From contig CM041084.1 of the NCBI GenBank assembly GCA_023079485.1, positions 35,314,609 through 35,378,608 on the forward strand: a stretch of DNA of 64,000 nucleotides, given 5' to 3'. The position numbers and the translations under genes are program-made. This DNA comes from Archilochus colubris. Taxonomy: Eukaryota; Chordata; Aves; Apodiformes; Trochilidae. Under the pieces are notes generated by a model that worked only from the letters and a program-made list of their open reading frames with translations, was not told where the DNA came from and did not search any database. Of this stretch, positions 46,831 through 60,655 are shown one piece after another. Every line of letters starts with the position of its first letter. The stretch's first letter is position 1.

Positions 46831-49800
46831 AAGGCTTTTGTCTTTGCCTATGAGAGGTTAGCATTAGGCAGAGCTGGTCATAAAGTGTTCATGTCAAAAA
46901 AGGCCCTGCTGAAATCCTCCCTAAGAATGCAGGGGCCATGTTTTCGTCTGCAAATACACATTTACAAGCAGAGCGCACCTCCAGGATAAGAGGCAGGCGT
47001 GCTGTCTTCATCACTGGATCTCAGTTCAATGGAATAAACTGTTTTGTACATAAACTCGTTTATGTACATATTGATCTGAAAAGAAAAACCAAACAAATAG
47101 ACCTGGCTGGATATAGATGAAATGTGGAGTCTGTTTAACTTAACTCATTTGTGAATTCCTAAAGATTTTTCCTAAAGGTATTATCACAGAGCAAGCTAAG
47201 CAGAAATTACCCGGCTCTGACTTGAGAGTTAAAGGGGCAGCTTTCAATTTTACCTGCATTTTGAAGGAGAAAAGACAGAGATTCATATAGTTGTGACATT
47301 AAAATACAAGGAAATGGATATGTGAGGCAGAGACAAGCAGAAGTTTCCAGTCTGCTAACAGGGGAATTGCTGGCCTCCTAGAGTGAAGCAGGTACAGATT
47401 TGTTGAGACAGACAGAAAAAGATAATCCAGCTCCATTTGTTGAACACCAGCAGCAGCCTGCTGCAGTTCAACAATCTGTCCAGATGATTAGAGGGAGATT
47501 GTCAGTCCACTCACCAGCTGCTTTTAAAAAGAAGGGGGCAAGGGAATCCCTTGTGATGCTTCATATTGATACTCCCCCATAAGGATGAATAGCAGTCCCA
47601 ACTTTTCACATCACTTCAAAGGAAAAACAGGGATGCAGTGATGCACTATGTCCCCTGAGGTGTGACTTGACTGACAGCAACTAAAGGCTACATCACATTA
47701 ACTCTCTGCCTACTCCAGATCAGAAAAGCTGTGAGTGAGATTTGATCAGATCTTAAGCACCTGGATTCTTCTGGATTCATCCTAGAGCACTGCCTGTGTT
47801 ATATTAGGGCCAGGACCTTCTGTTCCATTTTCTCTTCTCCATTTCTCACCCATCAGTCACCCTTCACACCTGTCAGGAAAGGCTGTTCCCTGGGAATTGG
47901 GGTGCCTGGATTTGGGGGGTTGGCAGGGCAGGTGGGGGCACAGCTGGAGTCAGCCCAAAGTCCCCACCACCAGCTACATCCCTGCTGGCAATCTGAGACA
48001 AGCTCAGTCCATGGTCATGACTGGGTCCAGGTAAATGGGTCCATGACCTAATGCATGTGTAGCTGTGGCACAGCCTCAGCACACCTGAGGCAGGAATTGA
48101 GGGCAAGAGCCCAAGCTTAAAAGCAGCTTCCTGGGAAGCTGAAGTCTCTTGAAGTCTCTTCAGCCTTGCTGAAGTCTCTTTTCTTTCTCTCCAGGCCACC
48201 AGCTGTACCACTTCAAGGCTGGTCCTGAGCCCAGAAGACTTACTCCCAGGAGCTCCCAGGTTCTCTGCAGAACCCATTTCACCTCTGATGAGAGGCTCTG
48301 CCACTGGCTGCTGATCCTGACTTTCATTCCTTCCTCCTTGTTGTGGTCTTCAGGGCTGCCTCACCTACTCTGTGCTATCACTAAATTGGATTCAAGGCAA
48401 GTAACCTCTGCTACAAGGTCAGCTTTTCTCAAGTCCCTTGCTTGCCAGGCAGATAGTGGATGATACAGTTCTTTCTCTGTACTAAAGATCACTTGCCTGT
48501 CATGTATTTTGCACTTTAAATATACTAATAGATGCAGATATAAAAATAATTAGTAATTACAAATAGCATGTAAAAAATAAAATAAACCCTGTATCTGTTA
48601 AATCAATAAGCAGTCATTTGATTCATCAAATTCTGAGGATTAATTCTGTAAGCCACCTTACTGTACAGATCTATAGAGAAAAAGGAAATTAGAATGCTAT
48701 ATTATGTTTCATTCAGAGCAATAGATGTGTTTTAAGACTTGAGTGCATCAGCAAATGAAGTTTGACCTGAGGTTTTTAAAGATTGTGGTCTTCTAATTTA
48801 TACTGATGGCCAAAAATAGGATTTAATTTGGGAAGCAAACACTACAGATTCTAAAATTCTTTAATTCAAATACAAGTGAATGCAAAATGTGAGCTTATTT
48901 GACCAGCAGAAAAAGGAATCAAAACATTTTTGGCATATGAGGGGAAAAAAACCATATTCACTATATTATTTCCTTTAAATTATGGGATAACATTTGGGAT
49001 TATTATGAGAGTTTTGGCCACACATTTGTTTTTCAGAGGGCTATTTGTTCTTCTTAAACTGAGACATGAGGGTAGCTCTGTTTATAGAAAATACTCTCTA
49101 AATGAATGAGGTGAGCTCTTCCAACAGACAGAGAGAAGATGTACTGCAGATGAAATCACTGTTCTGCAGAAAAACTAAGGAACATTACCTGGTACATAAC
49201 ACATTGTCCTGGGATTCATAGGGTGTGAGCAGCCTCTTGTATTGCTCATTCTTACAATGTCTAAGGGTTTGTCATTCAATGCAGATACTGATGAATTATT
49301 GCCCAGTCCTTTGGTTCACACACAAAAAAGTTTCAAGTGATTAAACCTTGGATAAGAGTTTAAGTTACTGAAATCAGATCTGTAAATATGCCTGTACATA
49401 TTTGAGAATCTATTTGTGTATGGTTTTGGTTTTAGTGTGAAAACATAATGTGTGACCTGTATTCCTTTCAAATGCATAGTGAGTCCTTAGCCAGGGAGCA
49501 CATTCCAGCAGTGTTTGCTGCCTAGGGAAAGCTGTTTCCTGTAGTCTTTCTGCCACTGTGATGGCTCTTCTACATTCTGCCCAGCTTTTATGATCAGTCA
49601 AGATATCTGAGTCTTGAAAATTGTCTTGGTATTTTTGACTTTAAAAAATAACTGTATATGAGTCAATAATAGGTTGATTATTTCTCTCTGGAGATGTACC
49701 TTTTTATTGTCTATTTATTGATTTCTTCTTCTAGCTACAGCACAAGAAAATAAAATGACAAAACCAATAGGCCTAATTCGGTGATTCCCACTTTAGCAGC

Positions 49801-52331
49801 ATACAAAAGAGGAACTCATCATTCCTCTCAATCAAGAAAATCAGACAGTACAAGGAGGATGTTAAAATTTTAGAATTAGCCCTTGTACCAATCTTGAAGT
49901 CTTTCACTTTCATTTGGCCATGTATTCATTTTATCACTGGGAAAAAATAAATCAGCTTGAAACATTATTTCTTTTTATTACAGTTCCAATATTCCTGCTT
50001 CATCTTGCTGATTGTGCTTGCTGCTCGTTGTTCTATATAGAGTCTCTATATTTCTCCCATTATATTAACACCTGATTAAAAGGGAAAAAAAACCTAAGGG
50101 AAAATCAGATAAGTGCCTTGCATCTCGTCTAGGCCTTTAGCTACTCCACCAAGAAACTTCTTTGTCTTTCACCAGCTGAAATACAAGTTCACTCCTTTGT
50201 GGCTTGGGTGCTGCTATGTGCCACACTGTGAAATAGCCAACTAGTCCAGAGATTATATTTTACCTGCAGCTTCTCAGTTGCACAGACAACAGTCAGTTCT
50301 TGGTTGTAGGGATCACCTACAAGAAATTGTGTTTTCCCCAGTCTTTGGATGGGAAGGTGCTTGTGGGCAGAAAAGCTCTTCAACCTGGGCCCTGCTTGTC
50401 TGAGCAGAAGCACGTGAGGCCTGGGAGACCTTGCTGGGCTTCCCCTCATGTGCATCCTTCCAAGTAACATCTTCCTGCCCCTGCAGCAGCAGTAAAACCT
50501 TTGAGAAGGCTTTTTGGGGAACACTGTGGGAAGTGGGGAGGAGAAGAGGGAGAACCTAATGCTGCTGAGCTGAGGGTTTATTTGCCCACCCTTGTATTCT
50601 CTGCTGGATATTGGTGGCTTAATATATTCCTTTTTCTCTTTTCCTCCCAGCTTGGTGACCCTTCAATGAGCTACTTTTTGACTAAATATATTGCTTTCCA
50701 ATTTTCCAACTGTTTTTGCTTATACGAAGTCCCTTCTGAGCTCATCTTGGTTCACTTCACAGAAAGGGCATTGTTGTGCTATAAATACTATCAAATGTTG
50801 CCTAGACACACATCAGCATCCTATTTCTCCACACCAGGTAATGTCTTAACTTCTCTTTGTCTCTCTTTATCATGTAAAATGTGTTTGTGGCTTTTCTTTA
50901 GTCCCCAGGAATCCCAGAATTTGGTTTCTTTTTCACCTGGTTGATGCAGATTTTAGACTGTTGTAGGACTTCTGGATGAAGTTGATCCAATCCATATTTA
51001 TTCCAGCATAAGCCACATCAAAGTCAGATCATGCTGCTCACTTGCTGTGTGATTGTAATACCTCTATTCCTGTTTTTCTCTTCCTCCCCTTTGTTTTTAT
51101 TATTTATAAGCAACAGCAGTTTGAAATTCTTTGAAGCAAAAAGCATTTCCTTGTATGTATTTGTACAATCTCTAACATAAAGTTACCCTGTTTTAGGGTC
51201 TCTGTGTAATGCCTACAGTACTACATAATACAAACAATAAAATAAAACTGATGGTAAATACAACTTAATACACCAGGGAGGAAAAGTTTTAATTTAATTT
51301 CTAAAAGAAGTTTGGGGGAGCCTTGTTTTGATCTCTCTTCCCTTGACTGAGTTAAAAATTCGTGTTTATCTTTAAAATTGGTGCATCAGACTTGGTATGG
51401 AGGCAGCCAGCAGAGCTACAGCTCTACCTGTCACACCTACCTCAAATCCTTTGGCACTGAGCATTTTTTAAAGAGCATTTCAGTGTCATCCATTCTCTAC
51501 TTCTGCTCAGCATCTATATAAGCCCAGCAAACATTCCTTGCCTACAGTTTCTCTCTTGGATCATTTCTTGTAAAAGCTTGGCAGAATCTTGTCCAAATCA
51601 ACTGAGGTAACATAAAACAAACAGTTGGAAGGTGGAGAAATGTAAAACATTATTTATCTTCCTCCTTTATACTGACCAAACTGACTTGAGAGTAATTCTG
51701 CAGATCAAGATGGGAATTTGAGAGCAGGAATGGTAAATTCTGCTACACTGTTCAGTTTTGCTTGCTCTTGGGGTTTTGTTTTGTGCCATGTAGAGTCTCA
51801 AGAATTTTTTAAAATTATTTTCGTCTGCTTTCCTCAGCCCAAGTTTGGTTTCATTAATGTTTGTAGCACTAGTGGCCCACATTGCAGTTTGTTTTGTTGG
51901 CTTTTTTTGGTCTTTTTGTTTGTTTTTTTTTTTTTTTTAAAGCAAAAAGCTGGATATAGACTTTTTCACAAACTCAGTGAAACAGTGATTATTTAAAAAA
52001 ATGTTTTTTCCTCTCAGTTTCTACCTGAGCTAAATCACATTTTCACCATAATCAGATCATTAACCTGTTTCTATTTTTCCACAGACCTTACATTTCTAGG
52101 GATAAGGCATCACAACATACCTGGGATGTCAAACAAGCCTTGCCCTTCTATCTGAAAACCACTTCTTTTCCTCTTTTGCCTGTGTCTGTGGCCCACAGTG
52201 AGCTTGACACTCTATGCACGGATCAGTGCTGTAAATACAGTCTTCAAGATTCATTGTCCAAGTTCACTGTCATCGTTTAATCTGCTTCTTCTCCTTCAGG
52301 GTCTCTTTAATTTTGGGGGATTCTGTGAGTG
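46831..52331. other. No gene recognised
   Basis: Contains a 24-bp near-palindrome (47045-47068) and a triplicated GAAGTCTCTT motif at about 48138-48180. GC-richer parts (47860-48310, 50170-50540) carry frames of 111-147 codons without recognisable products. No RNA gene or transposon was identified. Confidence 0.5.
47045..47068. repeat. Near-perfect palindrome, 11-bp arms
   Basis: TGTACATAAAC, a 2-base TC centre, then GTTTATGTACA: a perfect 11-bp inverted repeat. Possible cruciform or dimeric factor site. It lies 440 bases right of the candidate donor at 46605. Function unknown. Confidence 0.85.
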
Positions 52332-52415
52332 AGGAGGTGTAGTGAGATGAGACAACCACGTGCCACTAATTGCCAGGGAGTGAGCATGTGCTTGTCTCAT
52401 CTCACTACAAGGAGG
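52332..52415 (+). mobile_element. 72-bp miniature LTR-like element with 18-bp TIRs and 6-bp TSD
   Basis: The element is 52338-52409. It begins TGTAGTGAGATGAGACAA and ends with the exact reverse complement (52392-52409), so it has perfect 18-bp inverted ends. AGGAGG flanks it on both sides (52332-52337 and 52410-52415). Its first about 54 bases match the start of the 324-bp LTR at 20 kb read on the minus strand (GTGCCACTAATTGCCAGGGA is identical), and its last about 18 match the opposite end. It therefore looks like the same ERVK-type LTR with the interior removed, perhaps at a CTTGT microhomology. Alternatively it was inserted already miniaturised. Confidence 0.85.
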
Positions 52416-54879
52416 CATAATGCACACTGTGTATCTGTGCTCAGTGCAGAAGGAGAGATGATATCTGTGTATCCATTCTAAAGATCCTGCTGACTGACAA
52501 GTGCTTGTTCTAGAATGTCTATGGCAGTGTGTTCCAGGATGGCACATCTGGAAGAATTTCAGATACCTATTTTTGCTCTAGTGGCACCACACAAATTTTG
52601 CTCCTCAAAGCCTGCACCAGCCATGTATTCAGAAATGTAAAATTTCAGCTATATTTTCACTTTTAGCAGACTCCCAGATGCAACACAAGGGAACAAACAA
52701 GGTATCAGAAACTCTGAAGAACCACAAAACTTAACCTTCCCACTTATGTGGACATTTCTTGGGCACTGAGAATAATTATAGACAAAACTGATGTAGGTAT
52801 TAACCAAGAGCCATATAACCCTGCTTCATCTCTGGCTACTGAAAGTACCAGTGTATGCCCTCCCTTGTAGTTTCAGATCACCATATTCCTCAAAATAGAA
52901 CTATAAAAACCAAATTGCAACCTAAGTACCATCCAAGCTAGTAAAAATGTTTTTATAATTGAAAGGGCACTTTGAAATTCCTGTCCTCAGAAAGCTGAAA
53001 TAATTTATGGGTGTCTTGGGGAGGAAGGAAGGAGGAAACGTTTCCAAAAAAGCAGACTGTTCTTCCAATAATAAAATAACATCAAAACTACTGTTTAATA
53101 TTTGGAATTTACAAGCTGGCAGTGGCATGCTACATGCCATATAGAAAGTAATGAAAATAATTGATCATGCTCTTTCATGCAGTACAAGTACTTTGGGCTG
53201 TAAAAGAGTGGTAGCTGTTGACTCCCTGACAGAGTCACTGGCACAGGGAAGATTGCTTCATGTGGAGTGTGTGCATGCCACAGTGACCACCTCCCAGCAT
53301 TACTGCCTGCCTCCCCTTGTGGTGGGTATACCAAAGCCAAGGAAGGCAGCTGGAGCAAAGGAATCCTCTGACCAGGTTTATCTGGAGAACTTTCTGGGTT
53401 TTTTAACCTACAAAAAGCTTTCTCTAAGGTAAAGGGGGTGACCCTGAGCCACCAGCAGCAGCAGTGATCGTGAGTACGAATGAAGGGCAGGTGTCTTCAC
53501 ATTTCCAGCCTACATGTAGAATTGGTAGGGCTGAAAAATAACAGAGGGTTCATCCTTGGTTGCTGTTACAGACACACTTTTAAGAAGCTGATATTAATAT
53601 CTGTCCATAATGTAAGCAGGTTCAGTAAGAATTTTTCAGCAACAGTTAGGTTTAAAATGCAGAATTTGCCTTCACTGACAGGTAACATCTTGACCCTCAG
53701 TATGTTAGTAGCGATGTGAGTGGACTCTCTAATAGCTGTGTTTGATATTTTTTTTTAAATTTTGTTTTAGCCTGCTTGATCATGAATCATAACTTTGTTC
53801 CAAGAGGAAGGGAAGGTTCCAAACTTCATGATTTTCAGATGCTTTTGCAGTGACTTTCAGACTAAGAGCCCTCAGGACTGGTGCTTAGTGAATTTCATAA
53901 ATACAGTCTCACTTTGAAGTCTAGACTGGAAGAGGTAACTGTAAGCCCAAGCAAAAAACTCAATTTCTTTGAATATGAAAGGCTATACTACATCTAGGAA
54001 TACAGCTACTTTATTAGGTGAATTGTAGCAAACACTGCTGTAATTAACTCTTTCAAAAAAGCACCAGGCATACAAGACTTCTGACAGCTAAAAAAAAATC
54101 TAGCAGAACGTTGACCCTCTGAAGCTAAGTTTAGGTATGTAACCTGTAAAGTGGGCATTCCTAGGAGGAGAAATGAGAAGCTTGACTCTACTTTTAGAGA
54201 CCATGGACACTAGAAGGGATTTATGATGAAAATTATGTATGAGGCTCTAAGTAGAAGTGACAAAAAGAACAGTTAGCACCTAAAAGTCCATTGATGTTTA
54301 CACGGAACAAGCATAGACAGATGAATGGGCAAACCCCAGGATTATCAGAGAAAATAAATACTAGGTTTTTGAGGAGTTAAACTTTGCCAACATACTAATG
54401 GAAACCTGTATTGTTGGTTTAAATGCAAAACACCCCAGAACACCAAACACTATTGAATAGGATTCTCTAAAGTTTGAGAGTTAGTGATCTCAGACAGGGG
54501 CAAAAGTAATTTCTTATTCTACAGGGAAACTCAAGCTGTAAATAATTTGTCTAGAAATGAATTTTTCTCCAGAAATCTGCACTCCAGGAGGAGTTTGGGG
54601 TAAGCTGATTATTTATAGTTGAAGTTGGATTAGTTATATGTAAAAGAGGCAGATATACTTTAAGGATAAATAATCCTGTGATACCTGAACCTCAAAATGG
54701 CAGAAAGGAAGGAAGAATAATATCTGCTAGGACAGAGGAGAAAGAGCTGTTGAATACAAAGAACAAGACTCTAGATGGTGAAACAATATCCAGGAAGTGA
54801 GATAGGAAATAGAGATTGTTTCCTTGCCCAGAAATATGAGAACTAGACAATTTTTCTTTTTTTTTTGGTTGGTAGCAAA
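52416..54879. other. No gene recognised
   Basis: AT-rich single-copy sequence. A 93-codon plus frame at 53151-53432 ends beside a GTAAAG motif, but I recognise nothing in it. Confidence 0.55.
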
Positions 54880-55320
54880 AGGGAGCCAGAATATAGAGTA
54901 GAAACTGGATGGGTTTCAAGAGCTTGAATGAATAGTGAGAAGGATAATAGGAGAAGATTGCAGGGTATGCAGCATGTACAGAAAGCTTTCTGAGGAACAG
55001 AGAACAGAGAGAGGTTCTGAGAAGGGAGTGAAAGATGCAGGCAGACATTTCTGATGTTTCTGATACTGTGTGGAGGTAGTGAATAAGAAACAGTACAGAA
55101 GGAATGATTTCATATAGGGCAGTAGTAGACATGAAGATCCTGGATGTCAAAAGAAGGAATGAAGAAAAGAGGAATAGTGCAAATAAGTGGAAAATAGGGA
55201 GAGAGGAGGGAAGAAGGGAAAGCATAGGGGCCAGGAAATGTGAGAGGTATTTAAAAATAAGGGAAGGAGTGGGAAAGGCAGATAAGGACAGCAGAGAGAG
55301 GGCAAAGGGGAAATTTTACA
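54880..55320. repeat. Purine-rich, strand-asymmetric tract
   Basis: The plus strand is strongly enriched in A and G (for example GGGAGAGAGGAGGGAAGAAG near 55197). This bias explains the 177-codon minus-strand frame (54692-55225), which is rich in S, L, F and P and hydrophobic: stop codons are rare when the minus strand is mostly pyrimidine. It is probably low-complexity DNA, not a gene. Confidence 0.65.
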
Positions 55321-57705
55321 ATAACCTGTAAGGATGAATCCACTGGAAATAGCAATTTGTGTAAAAAATTTATATCAGATGCAATATCAATATACAATAT
55401 AAAATTATTTATTCCTTTAATCAGATAATCTTTGAACTCTTTGAAGGCATGATATAAACAGGATTTGAATTTTCAGCATAATCTGTTTTGGAGAGGCAGT
55501 CAGTAAATTAATGATTTAAATGACATTTCCAATCTATGATGTCAAATCCCAGTTTGTTGAGTTTGTGTAACATGGTACTTAGCTACTTGTAATATCTATG
55601 CACACAGACTCCACTCCAGCAAAATCCACTGCATCTCTTTGTGGCCTGTGGTAAATTTTAGTTACACTACATTTTATTACTATATTTTAAAATTATGTAA
55701 TAAAGAAAAAAGAAATCAAACACAACCAGCTGATGGGCCCCACAGGCAAGGAAATAAGTCACACAGCTTGTATGTCTCCAATGTTATGAATTATTTCAGC
55801 CTCCTGGGGAGGAAGAAAAGAGTAGGGAAAGAGCACTACAAGTAACTGGTATCTTTGATGGGCAGAGTATATGGGCTTGTTGTGGGATGGGATGGTTGTG
55901 TTAGGCCCTCTAGCTTGTCATGCTTGCAGCCAGACCAGTCCTGCTTAATTGCTCTGCTACCTTACATGCTCAACCAACAACTGAAGATAACATAGAATCT
56001 AAGAAGGTAACACTGAGAAACACAATACAAGAAAGACAGTAACAAGGATGAGACATTGATTTTAGTACTTATCTCTTAAAGAAGTGCTTTTCATTAAGAG
56101 ATTTGAAATAACATTTTCCGATAAACTATTGAAAAATTTTCATTACTCCCATTACAAATGGGAGAACTCTGCTGAATGTATCATTCTCTTATAAATTACT
56201 AGGTTGTATTATATTAGGTGATATCAGACGTTCTTCAGCATCAGGCTGTGTAGTGGTGTTGCCATCTCACAGTTGGTTTGCGAGTCCTTATATATAAGGT
56301 TTGGGCCAGTACTCACGGTACTCAGAGGGAAGATTCACCCTGACTTTGTTGTTGTTACAGATCCATTTGCCAGCTGCAGGAGTGTTTTCTATCTCAACCA
56401 AAATAAAAGGAATATTGTGGTTTCTATCTTGGTCTTCTTATTCAAATCCAAACCCACTAGTGACAGTAATTTTGTTGATTCATATTCATACAAAATAACT
56501 TTATCAAGTTACAGAAGCACAAGATGTTACTTGACTATCATTAGGGTAGATTTTAATAGCTCAATTCTTTCCAGTCTTTTATGGTGACATGTCCAGCCAT
56601 ACATTTTTTGGCTTGTTTATGTATCAATTACATCTATTGGGGATTAAAGCATTATTAACATATTTGCTTTTACTGATTATATTTGTTCTTGGCATCTGTT
56701 TGAATACTGGCTGGGTTTGTTTCCTGGTTAGCTTTAGAGCACAAATTGCTTGGGGAGTTAGGGGGTAGATAGCATTTCTCATGACTGTTTTGTCCTCAGA
56801 ATGTCTCACAATGCAAGAATCTGTCAGTCATAAACTCATCTCTCTTCCTTTTCCAGCAGTGTTAACACGTTTTTAAATAACAGAGGTTCAAAAGTTCACT
56901 AAGAAAATACTGGTTTTCATTGCTCATTGAAAAAGCTGTTATTCATATATAACTGTAATACAACATCATGTTAATGTCACCAGGGAACAAAACACAGTAA
57001 ATGCTTACACATTTTAACTAAAACTACTGCTAATTCTTTGTAGTAATTCTGCTAATTCTTAGTAGCTAATTAGTTAGTAAAACCTGTTGATGGTTTCTAC
57101 AACATTCTGCATCATGTTCTTGCTGTTTTGCTCAGGCTCCTGCAAGCCATTGCTGTTTCCATTGGGATGCTGGTATTTTCCCTTGAAACACAGCTGTCCA
57201 GAGTGACTGTGTTAGGTGACTGTGACAGCTCAAATTTTTGGCAGTGTAATTCCAAAAAACACATCTGGAAATTTTCATGGTTCTGTAATAAAATGAAAAG
57301 GAGTCTAAATAGGCTATTTTAAAAAAGGTTTGGGACATACTACTGGAGTTTAGGCATCTGATTATGATGCTGAGATGGCAAATACCCCATTGGAGTAAGG
57401 GGAAGATCTGTCATATAAAGTTCATAAAGATCATACTAGATGTCTCTCATATGGCAATGCAAATTCTCAGCAGGTTCCCTCCCTCATGGACACTGCCCCT
57501 TCCTATTGCCTTCTCTTAAGCCATGATGTTGCTCTCTGATTTGTAATAACCCTTCCCTTGAATGCTGGTGTTATCCCCAAGCCTGGATTCTTTTTCCGTC
57601 TGCTCTGAAGTTCCTTTTTCCCCACTTCTTTTCCCGTCACAAAGAGCCCAGGAGTTGCAACATTTGGGGAAGCATAGCTCTGACATAGAGTGCATTGCTC
57701 CATTT
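55321..57705. other. No gene recognised
   Basis: AT-rich single-copy DNA. A local duplication of a CTGCTAATTCTT-containing unit lies at about 57027-57075. No exon, RNA gene or transposon identified. Confidence 0.55.
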
Positions 57706-57887
57706 GATCAGGCATTGGAATGGGCTGCCCAGGGAAGTAGTGGATTCTCCGTCCCTGGAGATATTTAAAAAGAGACTGGATGTGGCACTCAGTGCCATGG
57801 TCTAGCAACCGCAACGGTGGTTCAAGGGTTGGACTCGATGATCTCTGAGGTCCCTTCCAACCCAGCCAATTCTATGATTCTATGATT
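57706..57887 (+). mobile_element. CR1 LINE 3' end (182 bp)
   Basis: A severely 5'-truncated CR1. It keeps the last coding residues ([24 protein letters not shown]), the stop, and a tail with GAGGTCCCTTCCAACCCAG and two ATTCTATG units. It is nearly the same as the 3' end of the copy at 15.2 kb (both contain CTGGATGTGGCACTCAGTGC and a following TAG) except for a few bases after the stop, so both belong to one young subfamily. Confidence 0.95.
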
Positions 57888-60655
57888 ACCTCCATTCCTG
57901 CTTCTCAGTGCAGCGTGGCAGTGGATGCTGCCAGGCTCCATAACCAATGTAAGACATCCAGGCTAAACCTCTCCCTGCAGCTGCAGGGGATGGAAGCAGC
58001 TCCTGAGTCAGCAATATTGACCTGGCTGTCCTTGGGTTGGGGTGGTCTGGCTGTGGATGGGACAGATTTAATGTGGCCATGCCTGAAATGCACATCCAGA
58101 GCTCCAGAAGCAGTGTGGGCTCCTGGAGTGTGCTCACCCTGAAGATGGAGGTCGTGGGAGAGGGGCAGGAGTCTGCTTCTTCCTAAAAATCCTAAAAATG
58201 GGGTTGAGGGAAGGGAGGAAGAACACAGTACTTAGCTAGAAAGAAGGGAGGTTTGTTCGTTGTTCCTCCCCCCCCCCCCCTTCTTTTATCACATCATTTT
58301 CTGCATCTGCAGCCCTCCTGCTGCTGCAGTCTTTTTAAGACCTCTCTCTTGTCTTCTCGCTGTTTGCCTCCAGGGCTCTGGCTCTTCTGCTCAGCACCAG
58401 GAGCCCACAGCTGGGAAGAAAGCTTTGGGGAAAGCAGAAGGGCCCCCAGGGCGTTTGCCAGCAGCATCCTTCCCCGCAGGCTCTGCCAGCCTCCAGCTGG
58501 CAGCTGTGTGCTCCCGGACCCTCTGATGAAGCCACGAAAATACAGATGCTGCAGAGCTGTCAGGATGGAAAATCCCCACAGGAGTTGACCATGCTGTTGC
58601 TCTTTTGCTCAACTAGGCAACCCTGCCTGGTATGTCTAAATCAGTCATTACTGGAATTTTCACGTTTTCCCCAAATATAGAAATCTAAATTATAACCAGT
58701 GGCTGAAAAATTGCCAAGCTATTGGTGTGACTGGATTGCTTAAGCCAGCTCCTCTGCCAATCCACTAGGAAAAGATATGACTCTACAAAAGAAAAAAAAA
58801 AGCCTCTCAATATTTTTAAGCTTTCTCTGTGCCCCAGTCCCTGCTAAAATACCCTGTTTCTCCTCTCCTGGTGTTCTAGGCTATTGGCAGGAGTTAACAA
58901 TACCTCAAGTTTCCTCCCTGGACCAGAAGGAGCAGAGATGGACAGTTGACAAGCTAGGATGATGAAGCTGATGATAATTATATTACAGGCTACAGGTCCT
59001 AAAGCTGGCAGAGACCAGTATCAGCTGTAGAAGTATTGGTATGTATCTCTGGAGCTATCACCATGAGAGAGTCCAGCATAAAGTGTGTCAGTGTGAATTG
59101 TGAGCCATCGTAATTAATGTCAGGCTGAAAGAGCCAGAATAATTTATGGGATTGAGAAGATAAAGGGTTGAGAAGTGTAAAATTAATTAATGTTGAGATG
59201 GTAGGCATATGGGAACCTCTGGCTGAGGATAAGGGATCCAGATTTAGCCAGTTGGAATTTGGGGAAAAAATGAGTCTTCTGTGCTACCAGACAGAAGTCT
59301 GTGCAAATATATGTAATTTATGTGAGAGTATTTGTCATTGTTGCAAAACGTAGCCTGTTTTGAAATGCTAATGGCATCTTGCATCACTGGGCCAAATTCT
59401 GCTTCAGTTACACTAGTGTGCTGTCAAGTATCCCCAGGCTGCTCAGACAAGAGAGTAAAATGTAAGCAATTGACATGTTAATATTTGAAGTCACGTTTAA
59501 CAGCAGTCATTGACAGCACATTAAAAACATCTACCCTGCAATTATTAAAGCAGTGTTTTTTCTAAGGCACAACCTCCCCCCCCCCCCAAATCCTAATGTT
59601 TGACTCCGAACTTGCATACACTCATTTCTTACTGATGTAGAACTAAAGATGCCCACAAAGTTATTGCAGAATTATATTGATAAAGTGGAACTATTCTCTA
59701 CAGAATTGCATTATACAAAATCAAATGCAAAGGAAATTTGGACAATTTAACAAACCGCAACGAAATCAGAAGGATATTTACATCCTTACTGCATGACTGT
59801 AAATGGAAAGAGGAACCCTTTACACTTGAAAAGAGACACTGCCAAGCTTTCCAGTGTGAGAAAAAGCACTGGCCACTATCTCTAGGACCTAGTGGGGGAA
59901 CCCATCTAGCAAACCCTATTGCAGAAAGGGGAAGTGCAGTGATGCTGGATGGGGCAATGGCAGCAGTGCTCCAGGGCTTGCTTGCTGCTGCTCTCAAACC
60001 TTAGCAGGGAGGATATGTCTAGGACCTGTCTTCTAGGGCAGCATATGGTTTGCTAAACGTTTTTGCATCTCACTGTAGGACGGCACGGCTCCAGGCGGCT
60101 TTCATTCCCTGCCAGAATTTTAAAGAAATGTTAACAATGTTTACACTTTTCAGTTTTGACAGCCTCTAAAAATTACCTATTTAAACCTTCTCTCCTTCTC
60201 TGACAACACAAGAGCCAGCTCCGCCTTCGGATGCACAGTGCTTTCTCAGTTCTCCCTGAAGGGCTCGGAGAAGACAAATCCTGTTGGAAGTGCTGCTCCC
60301 CCTCTGCCACACCGCTGGAACCGTGAACACTGCTGCAGCTTCTAGGGCTGGGGCTGCACCATTTCCCCTGAGAATAGAGAAATGGAGACATTTCAGAATT
60401 CAAAAAATTAAGCTCCTCAAATGTATTTTGGGGAGTAGCGGTGGCATTTAATCAGCTGAGGAGATTTTGTATCATTCAGCCTTTTGTTTTCTAGAAGGAA
60501 ATTCATCAATGATATAGGTGTGCAAGATGAATGTGCTTGCTTGACCAAGGTGTGAGTCTTGACAGTCAACTCTCTCTAAAGATAAAGAACTACTCCTTGT
60601 TACTAGGTCAGGCACCTTCCTCTCATATTCTTCTGAATGAACACATCTCTACTGT
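57888..60655. other. No gene recognised; poly-C tracts
   Basis: Runs of 13 C (58268-58280) and 12 C (59576-59587) occur. A GC-richer patch at 58300-58590 holds overlapping frames on both strands (66-111 codons) without recognisable products. No transposon or RNA gene seen. Confidence 0.55.

Noticed and set aside
47873..48304. 143-codon minus-strand frame as a coding exon
   Set aside because: GC-richer patch, composition-driven, with no domain or splice context.
54692..55225. 177-codon minus-strand frame, hydrophobic, as a membrane protein gene
   Set aside because: It lies in a purine-rich tract where the minus strand is mostly pyrimidine, so stops are rare and the translation is naturally rich in S, L, F and P. 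No promoter, splice or family signal.
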